Source: Pseudoclavibacter endophyticus
GTDB lineage: Bacteria; Actinomycetota; Actinomycetes; Actinomycetales; Microbacteriaceae
Reading direction: 5' to 3'
NCBI RefSeq assembly: GCF_008831085.1
Contig: NZ_WBJY01000004.1
Coordinates: 1-64,000 of the forward strand
Length of the DNA stretch: 64,000 bases
The translations under genes were made by a program, and so were the position numbers. The notes under the pieces were generated by a model. It was not told where the DNA came from. It saw only the letters and a program-made list of their open reading frames with translations, and made no database searches. Every line of letters begins with the position of its first letter. The stretch's first letter is position 1. Positions 9,924-19,509 of the stretch are shown one piece after another.

Positions 9924-11627
9924 TCAAAAGGGTGGCGGCTGATCATCGAGCGGCATCGGGCGGCCGCTTGAGTGCGCCGTCCGGGCGACGTGCGCGTCTC
10001 GGGCGACGTGCGCGTCTCGGGTGCCGTCCTGGCTCCCGGCGTCGAGCCGACGCGCGCGTTGACGGAGCCGATCCGCGCCCGCGCGAGTGAATGATGGACC
10101 CGGCGGTACCGGGCTGTCTGTCACTCGCCGGCCGGTCGGCGACGTCCATTCGAGTTTGCCGCGCTCCAACTGCCGCACGGTCCACGCGGAGACGTGCTTG
10201 CGCCGATGGTGTCGGGGGCACAAGCAGGCGAGGTTGCAGACGTCGGTTGTGCCGCCGTTCGCCCAGTCTTGCGTGTGATCGGTGTCGCAGCGCCTCGCCG
10301 GCCTTCGGCAGCCTGGGAACCGGCAATGCTGATCGCGAATGCTCAGGAACGCGCGCTGCTCGGCGCTCGGCCGGTAGGTGTCGACGGCCAGCGGGGAACC
10401 CGTCATCGGGCACGTGAGAACTCGGGTCCACGAGCGTGCATTCGCCGCGAGGAGCGCCGCATCGGCGAGTGAGATGGGAATCATGCCGTCGAGGGTGGCC
10501 GGCTCATCGTCGACACCGAGCAGGGAGAGCACAGGGACGACGATCATGACGCGTGCGTCGACCTGTCCAGGAACGAGCACGGAACCTTCTCCCGGCCGTG
10601 GTGGTCGAGCCACGGCGGGCGCTACGCCGGTAACGGGGGCATCCTTGCGGCGGGACTCGCCCCGGGCATCGTCGTGCCCGGGCGATACAGCAGCGAGGCT
10701 TTCCGTCCGGCGCGACGAGGCCACGTCGTGTTCACCACCACAGCCGATGTCGGGTAGTCGGGTCGTGAGCACGAGCGCGGCGAGCGTATCGGCGCGCAAC
10801 TCGTCGAAGCACCGGGGCTCATCGGCATCCGTGAGCAGCTTGGCGGCCTGCGTGAGTCGATCGAACATACCGGCTGCCTGCACGCTCGGGAGAACGGCGA
10901 TGAGCTCGCTCATGCCGTCGACCTGCTCGACGACGACGACGCTGCGGCGCTTCGCGGCACGACTGTGGCGTTCAGCTTGGGTCGACGCCATCGCGCGTTC
11001 CGCCATGCGCCGCGCTCGCGGGCGCAGCCTGGACGGCGTCATGACCTCGTCGGTGGCCAGCTCGAGCGCCTGTCGTTCGTAGGTGGCGCGTGACTCGGGG
11101 TCGTCGATGGCGGCGCCCGCCTCGCACACCGTCTTCGCGAGCGACAGCGTCGTGCGGCCGGCCGCCAACGCTTCGTAGACCGCGGGAAACGCTTCGACCA
11201 GCAACCTGGCCTCCTCGACGCGGCGCTCGCCCGTCACAGGAGCGACCCTCGCGACCAGGGACCATTCGGCGCCGACGTCGCTGCGCGCGTGGTCTTCGGC
11301 GACTCGCAGGTCTTCGCGCGTGAGGTCATCACGGGGACCGCCTTCGGCCGCGGCGCGCTCCAGCCGGACGGCGACCTCGAGATGACGGAGCGTCGCGAGC
11401 GCACGCGTCTCGGTCGCGTCGAGCTGCGATCGCAGCTCGTGCATGCGCGCAAGCTCGTCGTAGAGCGCGCGCCGAAGCGGGAGCAGCGTCGCAGGCGAGG
11501 CGCCCGGGGCAACGGCGGCGCCCGGGGCAACGGCGGCGCCCGGCCCGCCGGGGCCATGGTCGTCGGCGCGGGGGCTATCGGCGTCACCGGCGCGTTCACC
11601 GCCCGGCGTCGACTCGTTCTCGCTCAT
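9924..11627 (-). CDS. DUF222 domain HNH endonuclease-like protein
   Basis: A 567-residue protein of the actinobacterial DUF222-HNH (13E12-repeat-like) type. A helical DUF222 region covers roughly residues 40-250. The HNH domain near the C-terminus is intact: HCRFPGC, then DTDHTQDWANGG, NLACLCPRHHRRKH, giving the Asp-His, Asn and His metal and base ligands. These are probably nucleases, mobile or domesticated, with unknown target. The N-terminal GAAVAP repeats and C-terminal DAHVAR repeats come from 18-bp tandem DNA repeats at 11499-11534 and 9983-10018. ATG 11627 (MSENESTPGG) is preferred over upstream starts. Confidence 0.85.
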   Translation of the reverse strand: MSENESTPGGERAGDADSPRADDHGPGGPGAAVAPGAAVAPGASPATLLPLRRALYDELARMHELRSQLDATETRALATLRHLEVAVRLERAAAEGGPRDDLTREDLRVAEDHARSDVGAEWSLVARVAPVTGERRVEEARLLVEAFPAVYEALAAGRTTLSLAKTVCEAGAAIDDPESRATYERQALELATDEVMTPSRLRPRARRMAERAMASTQAERHSRAAKRRSVVVVEQVDGMSELIAVLPSVQAAGMFDRLTQAAKLLTDADEPRCFDELRADTLAALVLTTRLPDIGCGGEHDVASSRRTESLAAVSPGHDDARGESRRKDAPVTGVAPAVARPPRPGEGSVLVPGQVDARVMIVVPVLSLLGVDDEPATLDGMIPISLADAALLAANARSWTRVLTCPMTGSPLAVDTYRPSAEQRAFLSIRDQHCRFPGCRRPARRCDTDHTQDWANGGTTDVCNLACLCPRHHRRKHVSAWTVRQLERGKLEWTSPTGRRVTDSPVPPGPSFTRAGADRLRQRARRLDAGSQDGTRDAHVARDAHVARTAHSSGRPMPLDDQPPPF

Positions 11628-11899
11628 GCACCAACCACACCACCACCCTCCGACACTGCCGGCGGCGGCACGGGGCGGAATGCCGGCATTCTCCACAGCC
11701 ACCTGGTCCACAGCCGCGGTGACGCCACGGTGCGCGGGTTGGGCGTGATTCCGGGGTGGCGCCTGGTCCGATCGGATGAGCCCCACCTCACTCTGCGGTG
11801 CCGTGACGCCCCGTGACTCGGGGGCTACGCTCGACGCGTATCAGGCTGGCGCTCCATCGGGCACGACCGCCCGGCCGCGCCTGGAGGTGATCGGACGCC

Positions 11900-13354
11900 G
11901 TGACGAACGTGCAAGCACTCGTCGACGACGCCGCGTTCCTGCACGCCGACGCAACCCTCGCGCTGCATGAGGCCGTCGGCGCGGCCGAGCCCGGCGTCGA
12001 CCTCGCGAACGGGCGCGCCACCTACGCGACCGTCCCCGGAACCCCGATGTTCGGCATCCAGGTACTCGGGGCCGAGCGCCCCGCGCACGAGGGCGTCGGA
12101 GCCGACGGCTTTGCCGCCATGTTCGGCGTCGACCCGAGTGGCGTCTGGGAGTGGGCGTGGGCCGTGCCGTCGCTCGCGCCCGCCGAGCTGCTTCGGCTCT
12201 CGGCCTTCGTCCGCGACATCGGCATGCAGCGGGGGATACGCGAGCTCGCCGAGCCACGGGTCGAGCTCGGCGCCTACTCCGCCGCACACCTCGTGATGGC
12301 GGCGAAGACGATCCTCGGCCGGGCCGCGTCGGCGGTCGTCGCCGGTCCCGAGGGCACGCGCGTCCACCTCATCCTCGACATGCCCCCGCCGGTCCCGGGT
12401 GCACGGCGGGCGGCAGCCGCGATCAGGACCTCACTCGAGCAGGGCCTCGTCCTCGATCATCGCCGAGCTCTGCGGTCGTATACCGCGATCACCGGGCTTG
12501 TCCTTGAGCAGCACGGACCTGGCATCGTGACGATCTCCGCGCCGGACGGCAGGCTGGAGCTCGCGTTCGACGCGAATGACCGCATCGAGCGCATCACCAC
12601 CCTCCCGGTCGGCGACCAGGGCACGGGCGACTCGCCTCCACCGTGGGTGATGGGAGCCGACGTGCCGCAGGAGGCACCGCAAACCATCGCGTCGCCGAAG
12701 CACGATACCTCGACGGCGCCAGGTGTGCCGGGGCCGGGTGCGGATGCCACCAGGGGTTCTGCGGCGGATCCTCGCCGAGTGTCGTGGGGCCCGGATGGGA
12801 GCGGGGACGGTGGCGGTGCCGTGTTCCCCGGAGCGACCCCGGCGATCGCCCACACGACCGCGATCTCGCCGGACGGCGACACGCCACCCGTCGTCATCCC
12901 CGCGTCCACGGATCCGCCGACCCCGCCGGCACCGACCGCAGCGCCGCAGGCGCCGATCGCGGCTCCGATGATGCCGAGCCCAGCTCCGGCGGTGCAGGCG
13001 TCGCCTTGGGCGCGACAGGAGCCCGCCGGGGCCGGAGCCACCTCGGAGGGCATGCGGCCGGTGCGGATGACCGACGGCCGGATCGACGTTCCGCCGTGGC
13101 TGATCGAGTCGGGCCACGCTCGGTCCGAGAACGCTCCCGCGGCCCCGGCAGTCGTGCCGGCCTCTCCCACCGACGGGGCCACCACGGCAGCCCCGACGGC
13201 GGAACGCCCCGCGCCGGAAGCCCAGGCGCCGGTAGCCCCGGCACCGCCTCCCGCGACCCACGGAGAGCCCGCGCCGCGAGCGGCAGAGATCAGGCTCGGA
13301 TCCATGCCTCGGCTCGCCGCTCTACCGCCCGAGCCGCCAAACTCGGGCGGTTAG
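11900..13354 (+). CDS. Unknown protein with DUF6882-like N-terminus and Pro/Ala-rich tail
   Basis: A 484-residue protein. The first 240 residues are folded and contain MFGIQVLG and GVWEWAWAVPS, patterns that recall DUF6882-type proteins; that family call is tentative. From about residue 245 the chain is almost wholly Pro, Ala, Gly and Thr with no predicted fold, ending near SMPRLAALPPEPP. There is no signal peptide or membrane segment. The start is GTG 11900, with GGAGG a somewhat long 12 bases upstream; a TACGCT -10-like box lies about 70 bases before it. It is divergent from the DUF222 gene and upstream of gatC in the same direction. Confidence 0.6.
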   Translation: MTNVQALVDDAAFLHADATLALHEAVGAAEPGVDLANGRATYATVPGTPMFGIQVLGAERPAHEGVGADGFAAMFGVDPSGVWEWAWAVPSLAPAELLRLSAFVRDIGMQRGIRELAEPRVELGAYSAAHLVMAAKTILGRAASAVVAGPEGTRVHLILDMPPPVPGARRAAAAIRTSLEQGLVLDHRRALRSYTAITGLVLEQHGPGIVTISAPDGRLELAFDANDRIERITTLPVGDQGTGDSPPPWVMGADVPQEAPQTIASPKHDTSTAPGVPGPGADATRGSAADPRRVSWGPDGSGDGGGAVFPGATPAIAHTTAISPDGDTPPVVIPASTDPPTPPAPTAAPQAPIAAPMMPSPAPAVQASPWARQEPAGAGATSEGMRPVRMTDGRIDVPPWLIESGHARSENAPAAPAVVPASPTDGATTAAPTAERPAPEAQAPVAPAPPPATHGEPAPRAAEIRLGSMPRLAALPPEPPNSGG

Positions 13355-13462
13355 CTTCACCACCCAGGCCGCGTGCGCCGGCTTTGCCGCCCTCGTCGCC
13401 ATTTGCGCCGCCGGCGCCGGACGCTCCTGCTGGGGCACGACCGGCACGAGTGAGCCGCTTCG

Positions 13463-13468
13463 CCTCAG
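13463..13468 (+). promoter_or_regulatory. Candidate -10 box for gatCAB
   Basis: TAGACT fits TANNNT about 36 bases before the gatC ATG, leaving a short leader that contains GGAG. A -35 is not convincing. Confidence 0.35.
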
Positions 13469-13504
13469 TAGACTTGTGCGGTCCACCCACAATCACGGAG
13501 TCGC

Positions 13505-13804
13505 ATGGCTGACATCACCGCCGCCGAGGTCGAGCACCTCGCCGAGCTCGCACGAATCGACCTGACGCCCGCCGAGGTCGACGACATGACCACTCAGCTC
13601 GTCGAGATCCAGCACCTCATCGCGCGGGTGCAGCAGGTCGCCACCCCGTCGGTGCCGACCACGAGCCATCCGGTGGTGATGCATAACGTCATGCGTCCCG
13701 ACGTCGCCGAGCCCCCGCTCGACCGCGAGGCCGCGCTCGCCGGCGCGCCCGACAGCGACGGCGGTCAGTTCCGCGTCACCTCGATCCTGGGGGAGGAACA
13801 GTGA
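13505..13804 (+). CDS. gatC: Asp-tRNA(Asn)/Glu-tRNA(Gln) amidotransferase subunit C
   Basis: A 99-residue GatC, the small belt-like subunit that wraps around GatA and GatB and stabilises the amidotransferase. The N-terminal pattern [29 protein letters not shown] and the C-terminal [20 protein letters not shown] are characteristic. A GGAG precedes the ATG by 4-5 bases. Its TGA overlaps the gatA start, placing it first in the gatC-gatA-gatB operon. Confidence 0.95.
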   Translation: MADITAAEVEHLAELARIDLTPAEVDDMTTQLVEIQHLIARVQQVATPSVPTTSHPVVMHNVMRPDVAEPPLDREAALAGAPDSDGGQFRVTSILGEEQ

Positions 13805-15378
13805 TGGCCGGCGACACGACCAACACCGACCTCACCCGCCTGAGCGCCGCAGACCTCGCCGATCAACTCGCCACCGGCGCCATCACCTCGGTCGAGGCGA
13901 CCCGGGCGCACCTGGACCGTATCGCCGCAGTCGATGGCGACCTCCACGCGTTCCTCGACGTGGACGCCGACGCCGTCCTCGCGACCGCGGCGGACGTCGA
14001 CCGTCGCCGCGCGGCGGGCGAACGGCTCGGCGCCCTCGCCGGTGTCCCCATCGCCGTCAAGGACAACATCGCGACGAAGGGGCAGGTCACGACGGCCGGC
14101 TCGCGCATCCTGGAAGGCTGGGTGCCGCCGTACGACGCGACCGTGGTGGAGCGTCTCCGCGCCGCCGACCTCGTCATACTGGGCAAGACGAACCTCGACG
14201 AGTTCGCCATGGGCTCATCGACCGAGCACTCGGCCTACGGCCCGACGCGGAACCCGTGGGACCTCGACCGCGTGCCCGGCGGCTCAGGAGGCGGTTCCGC
14301 GGCCGCCGTCGCCGCCTACGAGGCGCCCTTCGCGCTCGGCACCGACACCGGTGGCTCGATCCGCCAGCCCGCGGCGCTCACCGGCACCGTCGGCGTCAAG
14401 CCGACCTACGGCGGCGTGAGCCGATACGGCGCCCTGGCGCTCGCCTCGTCGCTCGACCAGATCGGTCCCGCCGCTCGCACCGTGCTCGACGCGGCCCTAC
14501 TGCACGACGTCATCGGCGGTCACGACCCCCGCGACGCGACGTCGATCGTCGGCGAGTGGCCGTCGTTCGCGGATGCTGCGCGTTCCGGTCGCGAGGACGG
14601 CGCCGTCGACGGGCTTCGCATCGGCGTCCCCCGCGAGATCACCGAGGGCTCCGGCTTCGAGGCCGGCGTGCTCGAGCGCTTCAACGAGTCGATCGAGCTG
14701 CTCACCCAGCGCGGTGCCGTCGTCGTGCCCATCGACACGCCACACTTCGAATACGCGGTCGCGGCCTACTACCTGATCATGCCCGCCGAGGCGTCGAGCA
14801 ACCTCGCCCGCTACGACTCGGTGCGCTACGGCCTGCGCGTCGAGGCCGGCGGCAACGTCGAGCGCGTCATGGCGGCCACGCGCGCACAGGGGTTCGGCGA
14901 CGAAGCGAAGCGCCGCATCCTGCTCGGCACCTACGCATTGAGCACCGGCTACTACGACGCCTACTACGGTTCCGCGCAGAAGGTGCGCACCCTGGTGCAG
15001 CGGGACTTCGGCGATGCGCTCGGGAAGGTCGACGTGTTGGCGGCGCCAACGTCGCCGACCGTCGCATTCCGGATCGGCGAACGCACCGACGACCCCACCT
15101 CGATGTACGTCGCCGACATCACGACGATTCCCGCGAACCTCGCGGGCGTGCCCGGCATCTCGGTGCCCGCCGGCCTCTCGGACGGTCTGCCCGTCGGCAT
15201 GCAGTTCATGGCCGGGGTGCGCGAGGACGCCCGGCTGTACACCGTGGCGGCAGCACTCGAAGGCGCGCTCGAGGCGACCTGGGGCGGCCCGTTCCACGCG
15301 CAGGCGCCCGAGCTCCGTGCCGACGCTGCCGCGGCAGGGCATCTCTCGACCGAGCAGCAGACGGAGGCTTCGGCATGA
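13804..15378 (+). CDS. gatA: Asp-tRNA(Asn)/Glu-tRNA(Gln) amidotransferase subunit A
   Basis: A 524-residue amidase subunit that releases ammonia from glutamine to convert Glu-tRNA(Gln) or Asp-tRNA(Asn) to the amide. The Ser-cisSer-Lys triad is present: Lys in [10 protein letters not shown] and the amidase signature serines in [13 protein letters not shown] and [15 protein letters not shown] 13804 overlaps the gatC stop (TGATG) and has GGAGG 7 bases upstream; an adjacent GTG at 13801 would be too close. The stop overlaps gatB in turn. Confidence 0.95.
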   Translation: MAGDTTNTDLTRLSAADLADQLATGAITSVEATRAHLDRIAAVDGDLHAFLDVDADAVLATAADVDRRRAAGERLGALAGVPIAVKDNIATKGQVTTAGSRILEGWVPPYDATVVERLRAADLVILGKTNLDEFAMGSSTEHSAYGPTRNPWDLDRVPGGSGGGSAAAVAAYEAPFALGTDTGGSIRQPAALTGTVGVKPTYGGVSRYGALALASSLDQIGPAARTVLDAALLHDVIGGHDPRDATSIVGEWPSFADAARSGREDGAVDGLRIGVPREITEGSGFEAGVLERFNESIELLTQRGAVVVPIDTPHFEYAVAAYYLIMPAEASSNLARYDSVRYGLRVEAGGNVERVMAATRAQGFGDEAKRRILLGTYALSTGYYDAYYGSAQKVRTLVQRDFGDALGKVDVLAAPTSPTVAFRIGERTDDPTSMYVADITTIPANLAGVPGISVPAGLSDGLPVGMQFMAGVREDARLYTVAAALEGALEATWGGPFHAQAPELRADAAAAGHLSTEQQTEASA

Positions 15379-16886
15379 GCAAGGCAGACCTGATGGACTT
15401 CGATGAGGCCCTCGAACGGTACGAGCCCGTCATCGGCCTCGAGGTGCACGTCGAACTCTCGACCCAGACCAAGATGTTCTCGCCGGCCCCGAACATGTCG
15501 GGCAACCTCGAGGGCGAAGCGCCCAACACGGCCATCGGTCCCGTCGACCTCGGCCTGCCGGGCACGCTGCCCGTCGTCAATGAACAGGCCGTGCTGTACT
15601 CGATCTCGCTCGGCCTCGCCCTCGGCTGCGAGATCGCCGAGGTCTCGGGCTTCGCGCGCAAGAACTACTTCTACCCCGACAACCCGAAGAACTACCAGAT
15701 CTCGCAGTATGACGACCCCATCGCCCACGACGGCCGGGTCGAGGTCCAGCTCGAGGACGGCACGGTCTTCAATGTCGAGATCGAGCGGGCGCACATGGAG
15801 GAGGACGCCGGCAAACTGACGCACGTCGGCGGCTCGACCGGTCGCATCCAGGGTGCCGACGCTTCGCTCGTCGACTACAACCGCGCGGGCGTGCCCCTCG
15901 TTGAGATCGTCACACGTCCCATCTTCGGCGGTGAGGCGCGCACGCCCGAGCTCGCGGCCGCCTACGTCGCGACGATCCGCGACATCGTGCGCTCGCTCGG
16001 CATCTCGTATGCCCGGATGGAGCGCGGCAATCTCCGCTGTGACGCGAACGTCTCGCTTCGGCCGCGCGGCGAGCAGAAGCTCGGCACGCGGACGGAGACC
16101 AAGAACGTCAACTCGTTCCGCTCGATCGAGCGCGCCGTTCGCTACGAGATCCAGCGACAGGCCGCGCTCTTGGCGGCGGGCGGGACGATCACGCAGGAGA
16201 CGCGCCACTGGCACGAGGACACTGGCCGCACCTCGGCCGGCCGCGTCAAGTCCGATGCCGACGACTACCGGTACTTCCCGGAGCCCGACCTCATGCCGCT
16301 GCGGCCCGACCGGGCGCTCGTCGAGCGACTGCGCGCCGAGCTGCCCGAGGCGCCGGTCGAGAAGCGTCGCCGCCTGCGCGAGGAATGGGGCTTCGGCCCC
16401 CAGGAGTTCCAGGACATCGTGAACTCCGACCTGCTCGAGGTCGTGGCCGAGACGATCGCGGCCGGGGCCCCGGCCGCCGGCGCGCGGAAATGGTGGATGG
16501 GCGAGCTGTCCCGTATCGCGAACGAGCGCCAGGTGGCCCTCACGTCGCTCGCGACCCCGCAGCAGGTCGCCGACCTCGAGGCGCTCATCGCCGCGGGCAC
16601 CGTCAACGACCGCCTCGCCCGCCAGGTGCTCGAGGGGGTCATCGCGGGTGAGGGCACGCCGGCCGAGGTCGTGGATGCCCGTGGTCTCGCTGTCGTGTCC
16701 GACGACGGCGCGCTCGTCGCCGCCATCGACGAGGCCCTCGCCGCCCAGCCCGACGTGCTCGCCAAGATCAAGGACGGCAAGGTGCAGGCCGCCGGCGCCA
16801 TCATCGGCGCCGTCATGAAGGCGATGAAGGGGCAGGCCGACGCGGCGCGCGTGCGCGAGCTCATCCTGGAGCGGGCCGCGCAGTAG
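15375..16886 (+). CDS. gatB: Asp-tRNA(Asn)/Glu-tRNA(Gln) amidotransferase subunit B
   Basis: A 503-residue subunit that phosphorylates the tRNA-bound Glu or Asp side chain and receives ammonia from GatA. The N-terminal catalytic core shows [15 protein letters not shown] and [20 protein letters not shown], then [12 protein letters not shown], and the C-terminal helical YqeY-like tail ends in [21 protein letters not shown] 15375 overlaps the gatA stop (ATGA). The presence of GatCAB implies that this organism makes Gln-tRNA and/or Asn-tRNA indirectly. Confidence 0.95.
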   Translation: MSKADLMDFDEALERYEPVIGLEVHVELSTQTKMFSPAPNMSGNLEGEAPNTAIGPVDLGLPGTLPVVNEQAVLYSISLGLALGCEIAEVSGFARKNYFYPDNPKNYQISQYDDPIAHDGRVEVQLEDGTVFNVEIERAHMEEDAGKLTHVGGSTGRIQGADASLVDYNRAGVPLVEIVTRPIFGGEARTPELAAAYVATIRDIVRSLGISYARMERGNLRCDANVSLRPRGEQKLGTRTETKNVNSFRSIERAVRYEIQRQAALLAAGGTITQETRHWHEDTGRTSAGRVKSDADDYRYFPEPDLMPLRPDRALVERLRAELPEAPVEKRRRLREEWGFGPQEFQDIVNSDLLEVVAETIAAGAPAAGARKWWMGELSRIANERQVALTSLATPQQVADLEALIAAGTVNDRLARQVLEGVIAGEGTPAEVVDARGLAVVSDDGALVAAIDEALAAQPDVLAKIKDGKVQAAGAIIGAVMKAMKGQADAARVRELILERAAQ

Positions 16887-17061
16887 CCGGCGCGCAACCA
16901 GCGGCGGCCCCGGTCGTCCGCGCGCGCGGTCTCGAGGGACAGGACGCTCACGCACCGTCGTCAGCGACCGTGCCCGCTCGTATGGTCCCTCGGGAGGGTC
17001 GGCCCCCGGGGTGTTGCGTGCGACAGCCCGCTGAGGCGAGCCGGGGCCCGGGCTCCCGCGG

Positions 17062-17067
17062 TAGCCT
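17062..17067 (+). promoter_or_regulatory. Candidate -10 box for a leaderless iclR-family gene
   Basis: TAGCCT fits TANNNT and lies exactly 6 bases before the ATG of the IclR regulator, which has no Shine-Dalgarno. Confidence 0.35.
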
Positions 17068-17073
17068 GCTCGG

Positions 17074-17862
17074 ATGCTCGATGATTCCCCCGACGTCGAC
17101 GCGCATCGAGGCGTGCCCGGTGTGTTGCTGCGGGCCGTCCAGTTGCTGCGCTGTTTCGACGCCGACACCGACACGCTGACCGCGAGGCAGCTCGTCGAGC
17201 GTTCTGAGCTGCCGCGCTCGACCGTCCACCGCATGACGGCCGATCTCGTGAATCTGGGTCTGCTGACACGATCGGGGAACGGGCGCTACGCGATCGGCTC
17301 GCTCGTGTGGGAGCTCGGGCACGTCTCGCACATCCACCTCCGCTTGCGGCAGGCCGCCCAGGTGCATTTGACGCGCCTCTACGACGCCTGTGGCGAGAAC
17401 GTGTTCCTCACGGTCATGTCGACCGATGCGCCCGAGCTGGCCGAGGCGCTCACCGTCGGCCAGTTGCGCGGCCCGCGTTCGGTGCCTGTCGACGAACGCG
17501 AGGGCAAGCGCTCTCCGCTCTCCTCGACCTCCCTCGGCCACGCGCTTGTCTCGGTGCAGTCGGACGAATGGCTCGAGCGGTATATCGCCCGCGCGACCCG
17601 CGGGATCGGCGCCGGCCGCGACGAGTCGGCGGCCGACCTGCGCCGCCAGATCGCCGCCGCGCGCAACCTCGGCCATGCGACCATGCTCGACGACGAGCGC
17701 GCCGCCGTCGCGGTGCCGATCCCTTCGGGCGACGCCTTCCCCGATTCGTCGATGGGCATCGTCGCGGCCCGCGAACGATGGGACGAGCACCGGCTCGTTC
17801 CCCTGCTGAAGATGACGGCCCTCGCGATCGCGAAGGACCTCGCGCGTCCCCTCTCCCGGTGA
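17074..17862 (+). CDS. IclR-family transcriptional regulator
   Basis: A 262-residue regulator. An N-terminal winged helix (residues about 12-75: LLRAVQLLRCFDAD, TARQLVERSELPRSTVHRMTADLVNLGLL) is followed by the IclR effector-binding GAF-like domain (SSTSLGHALVS and AARNLGHATMLDDERAAVAVPI are recognisable). It is encoded just upstream of a sugar-type ABC importer and two dehydrogenases on the same strand, so local control of that locus is the natural guess. The transcript looks leaderless. Confidence 0.88.
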   Translation: MLDDSPDVDAHRGVPGVLLRAVQLLRCFDADTDTLTARQLVERSELPRSTVHRMTADLVNLGLLTRSGNGRYAIGSLVWELGHVSHIHLRLRQAAQVHLTRLYDACGENVFLTVMSTDAPELAEALTVGQLRGPRSVPVDEREGKRSPLSSTSLGHALVSVQSDEWLERYIARATRGIGAGRDESAADLRRQIAAARNLGHATMLDDERAAVAVPIPSGDAFPDSSMGIVAARERWDEHRLVPLLKMTALAIAKDLARPLSR

Positions 17863-18217
17863 GCTGGTGATGCCCCGACATTCGGGCACGCGCCCGTCCG
17901 GCGCATCCACCGTGCCGGCCCGCGCCGTCTGCGCAGGCGGCTGACCACACCGCGATACCCACCTGGTCGCCACGCGAACGGTGGTTGACCGCATCCGCAC
18001 GCGCACCGGGATGGTACCGACGGCGCGGAGGCCGGTGACTAGCTTGGCCTGCGACGGACCCCAGCCGCGGCAACTTCGGAACGAAGCCGAAGTGCCGCGG
18101 CGCCGCCGCCGAGCCGAAGACGATCGTCAGGCCCCTGACCTGCCGGCTCAGCGCGCGCCGCGAGTCCGTCGTCGACGCACGCCGCAGATGACGTGCGCTG
18201 AGAGAACGGACCATTCA
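17863..18217. other. 355-bp leader without a gene, upstream of importer operon
   Basis: No coding sequence is supportable here. It contains a strong inverted repeat at 18065-18100 and a TAGCTT -10-like hexamer about 30 bases before it. This is where the importer promoter and IclR or other operators should be. The ribosome-binding site for the lipoprotein gene is weak. Confidence 0.5.
18065..18100 (+). promoter_or_regulatory. Strong hairpin in the leader of the ABC importer operon
   Basis: CCGCGGC-A-ACTTCGG at 18065-18079 pairs with CCGAAGTGCCGCGG at 18087-18100 (14 base pairs, one bulged A, 7-base loop). It ends 117 bases before the binding-protein ATG. No T run follows. It could terminate iclR transcription, attenuate the importer or serve as an operator. 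Confidence 0.5.
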
Positions 18218-19507
18218 ATGACCGAGAACACTGTCGTTCCGACGCCGGGCCGCTGGCGCACGAGGTTCCTCCCGCTTGTCGCCCTGCCCGCCCTCCTCGT
18301 GCTCTCCGCCTGCGGCGGCGGCGGCACCTCGAGCGCCGGCGGCGGCGCGAATGCCGATGCGCCCACCCTCGAGGGTCAGTGCGGCGACGTGCCGCAGCTT
18401 GCCCCGAACGACCCCGATGGGCTCATCGACGGCCTGTCCGACGACATCAAGACCGCGTTCAACGGGTGGCCCGACCTCGTCGAGGCCAGCGCGTGGTCCG
18501 ACCTCGAATCGAAGGTCGCGGAAGGCCCCATCACTGTCGGCTACCTGCAGCAGGACAGCGGCAGCCCCGTCGCCGCGGCACTCGCGGCCGAGCTGAACGC
18601 GAAGTTCGCCGAGTCGCAGGCCGAGGGCGAGGTCGATGCGCTCATCGTCGAGACGCCCGGCGGCACGGGCGGCGAGGTCACCGCCGCCGATCAGGTGCGC
18701 GCCTTCGAGCAGCTCGTCAACAAGGGGGCCGACATCATCATCGCCCAGCCCCTCTCGGGTGAGGCGCTCGTGGGCGCCGTCAATTCGGCGGGCGAACAGG
18801 GTATCCCGACCGTCACCTTCACCGGCTACGTCGCCTCGCCGTACGCCATCAACATCACCCCGAACGCTTTCGACGGCGTCGCGCAGGCCGTCGCAAAGGG
18901 CGCCGAGATGATCGGCGAATCGGGCAACGCGGTCATCGTGCAGGGCACCGAGGGCATGTCGGTGAGCGTCGCCTCGGTCGAGGCCGCCGAGCAGACCCTC
19001 TCGCTGTGCGAGGACATCGACATCGTCGGCACTCCCGCCGGGAACTTCAACGATCCCGGCGCGAAGTCCGCCATGGTCAGCTTCCTCGCCTCGCACCCCG
19101 AGCAGATCGACCTCGTTTACCAGGTCGCCTCGATGGGTGCCGGCGTGTTCGCCGGCTTCGAGGACGCCGGCCGTGACGACATGCCCCTCATCGTCGACAA
19201 CCTGCCGACCGCCGCCTCGCTCGCATGGTGGGACCAGAAGCGCGACGAGGGCTACGAGGGCCTCGCCGTCGTGGGGACCGGCGCCCAGTTCGCCGACGCA
19301 CTGTGGGAGGTCGCGCTGCGCACGATGAAGGGCGAGCAGCCTGCCGTCAACCAGATCGCGCTGCAGGTGCAGTTCATCACGGAGGAGAACGTGGACGAGT
19401 ACATCGTTCCCGGCGAGACCACGACGAGCAGCGCCGAGACACAGACCGTCGGCACCCTGTTGCCCGACGAGTACCTCGACGGCTACTTCGCCAACTCGGG
19501 GCAGTAG
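18218..19507 (+). CDS. Sugar ABC transporter substrate-binding lipoprotein (RbsB-like)
   Basis: A 429-residue exported lipoprotein: a basic N-terminus, hydrophobic core LPLVALPALLVL, and lipobox LSAC, then a Gly/Ser linker. The mature part looks like a periplasmic-binding-protein-like I (ribose/galactose type) fold with NKGADIIIAQPLSGEALVGAVNSAGEQGIPTVTF-style segments (only partly quoted here). It captures a solute outside the membrane for the ATPase and permeases encoded next. ATG 18218 starts the signal peptide. The solute is unknown, but ribose-type binding proteins usually take sugars, polyols or related small hydroxylated compounds. Confidence 0.85.
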   Translation: MTENTVVPTPGRWRTRFLPLVALPALLVLSACGGGGTSSAGGGANADAPTLEGQCGDVPQLAPNDPDGLIDGLSDDIKTAFNGWPDLVEASAWSDLESKVAEGPITVGYLQQDSGSPVAAALAAELNAKFAESQAEGEVDALIVETPGGTGGEVTAADQVRAFEQLVNKGADIIIAQPLSGEALVGAVNSAGEQGIPTVTFTGYVASPYAINITPNAFDGVAQAVAKGAEMIGESGNAVIVQGTEGMSVSVASVEAAEQTLSLCEDIDIVGTPAGNFNDPGAKSAMVSFLASHPEQIDLVYQVASMGAGVFAGFEDAGRDDMPLIVDNLPTAASLAWWDQKRDEGYEGLAVVGTGAQFADALWEVALRTMKGEQPAVNQIALQVQFITEENVDEYIVPGETTTSSAETQTVGTLLPDEYLDGYFANSGQ

Positions 19508-19509
19508 GC

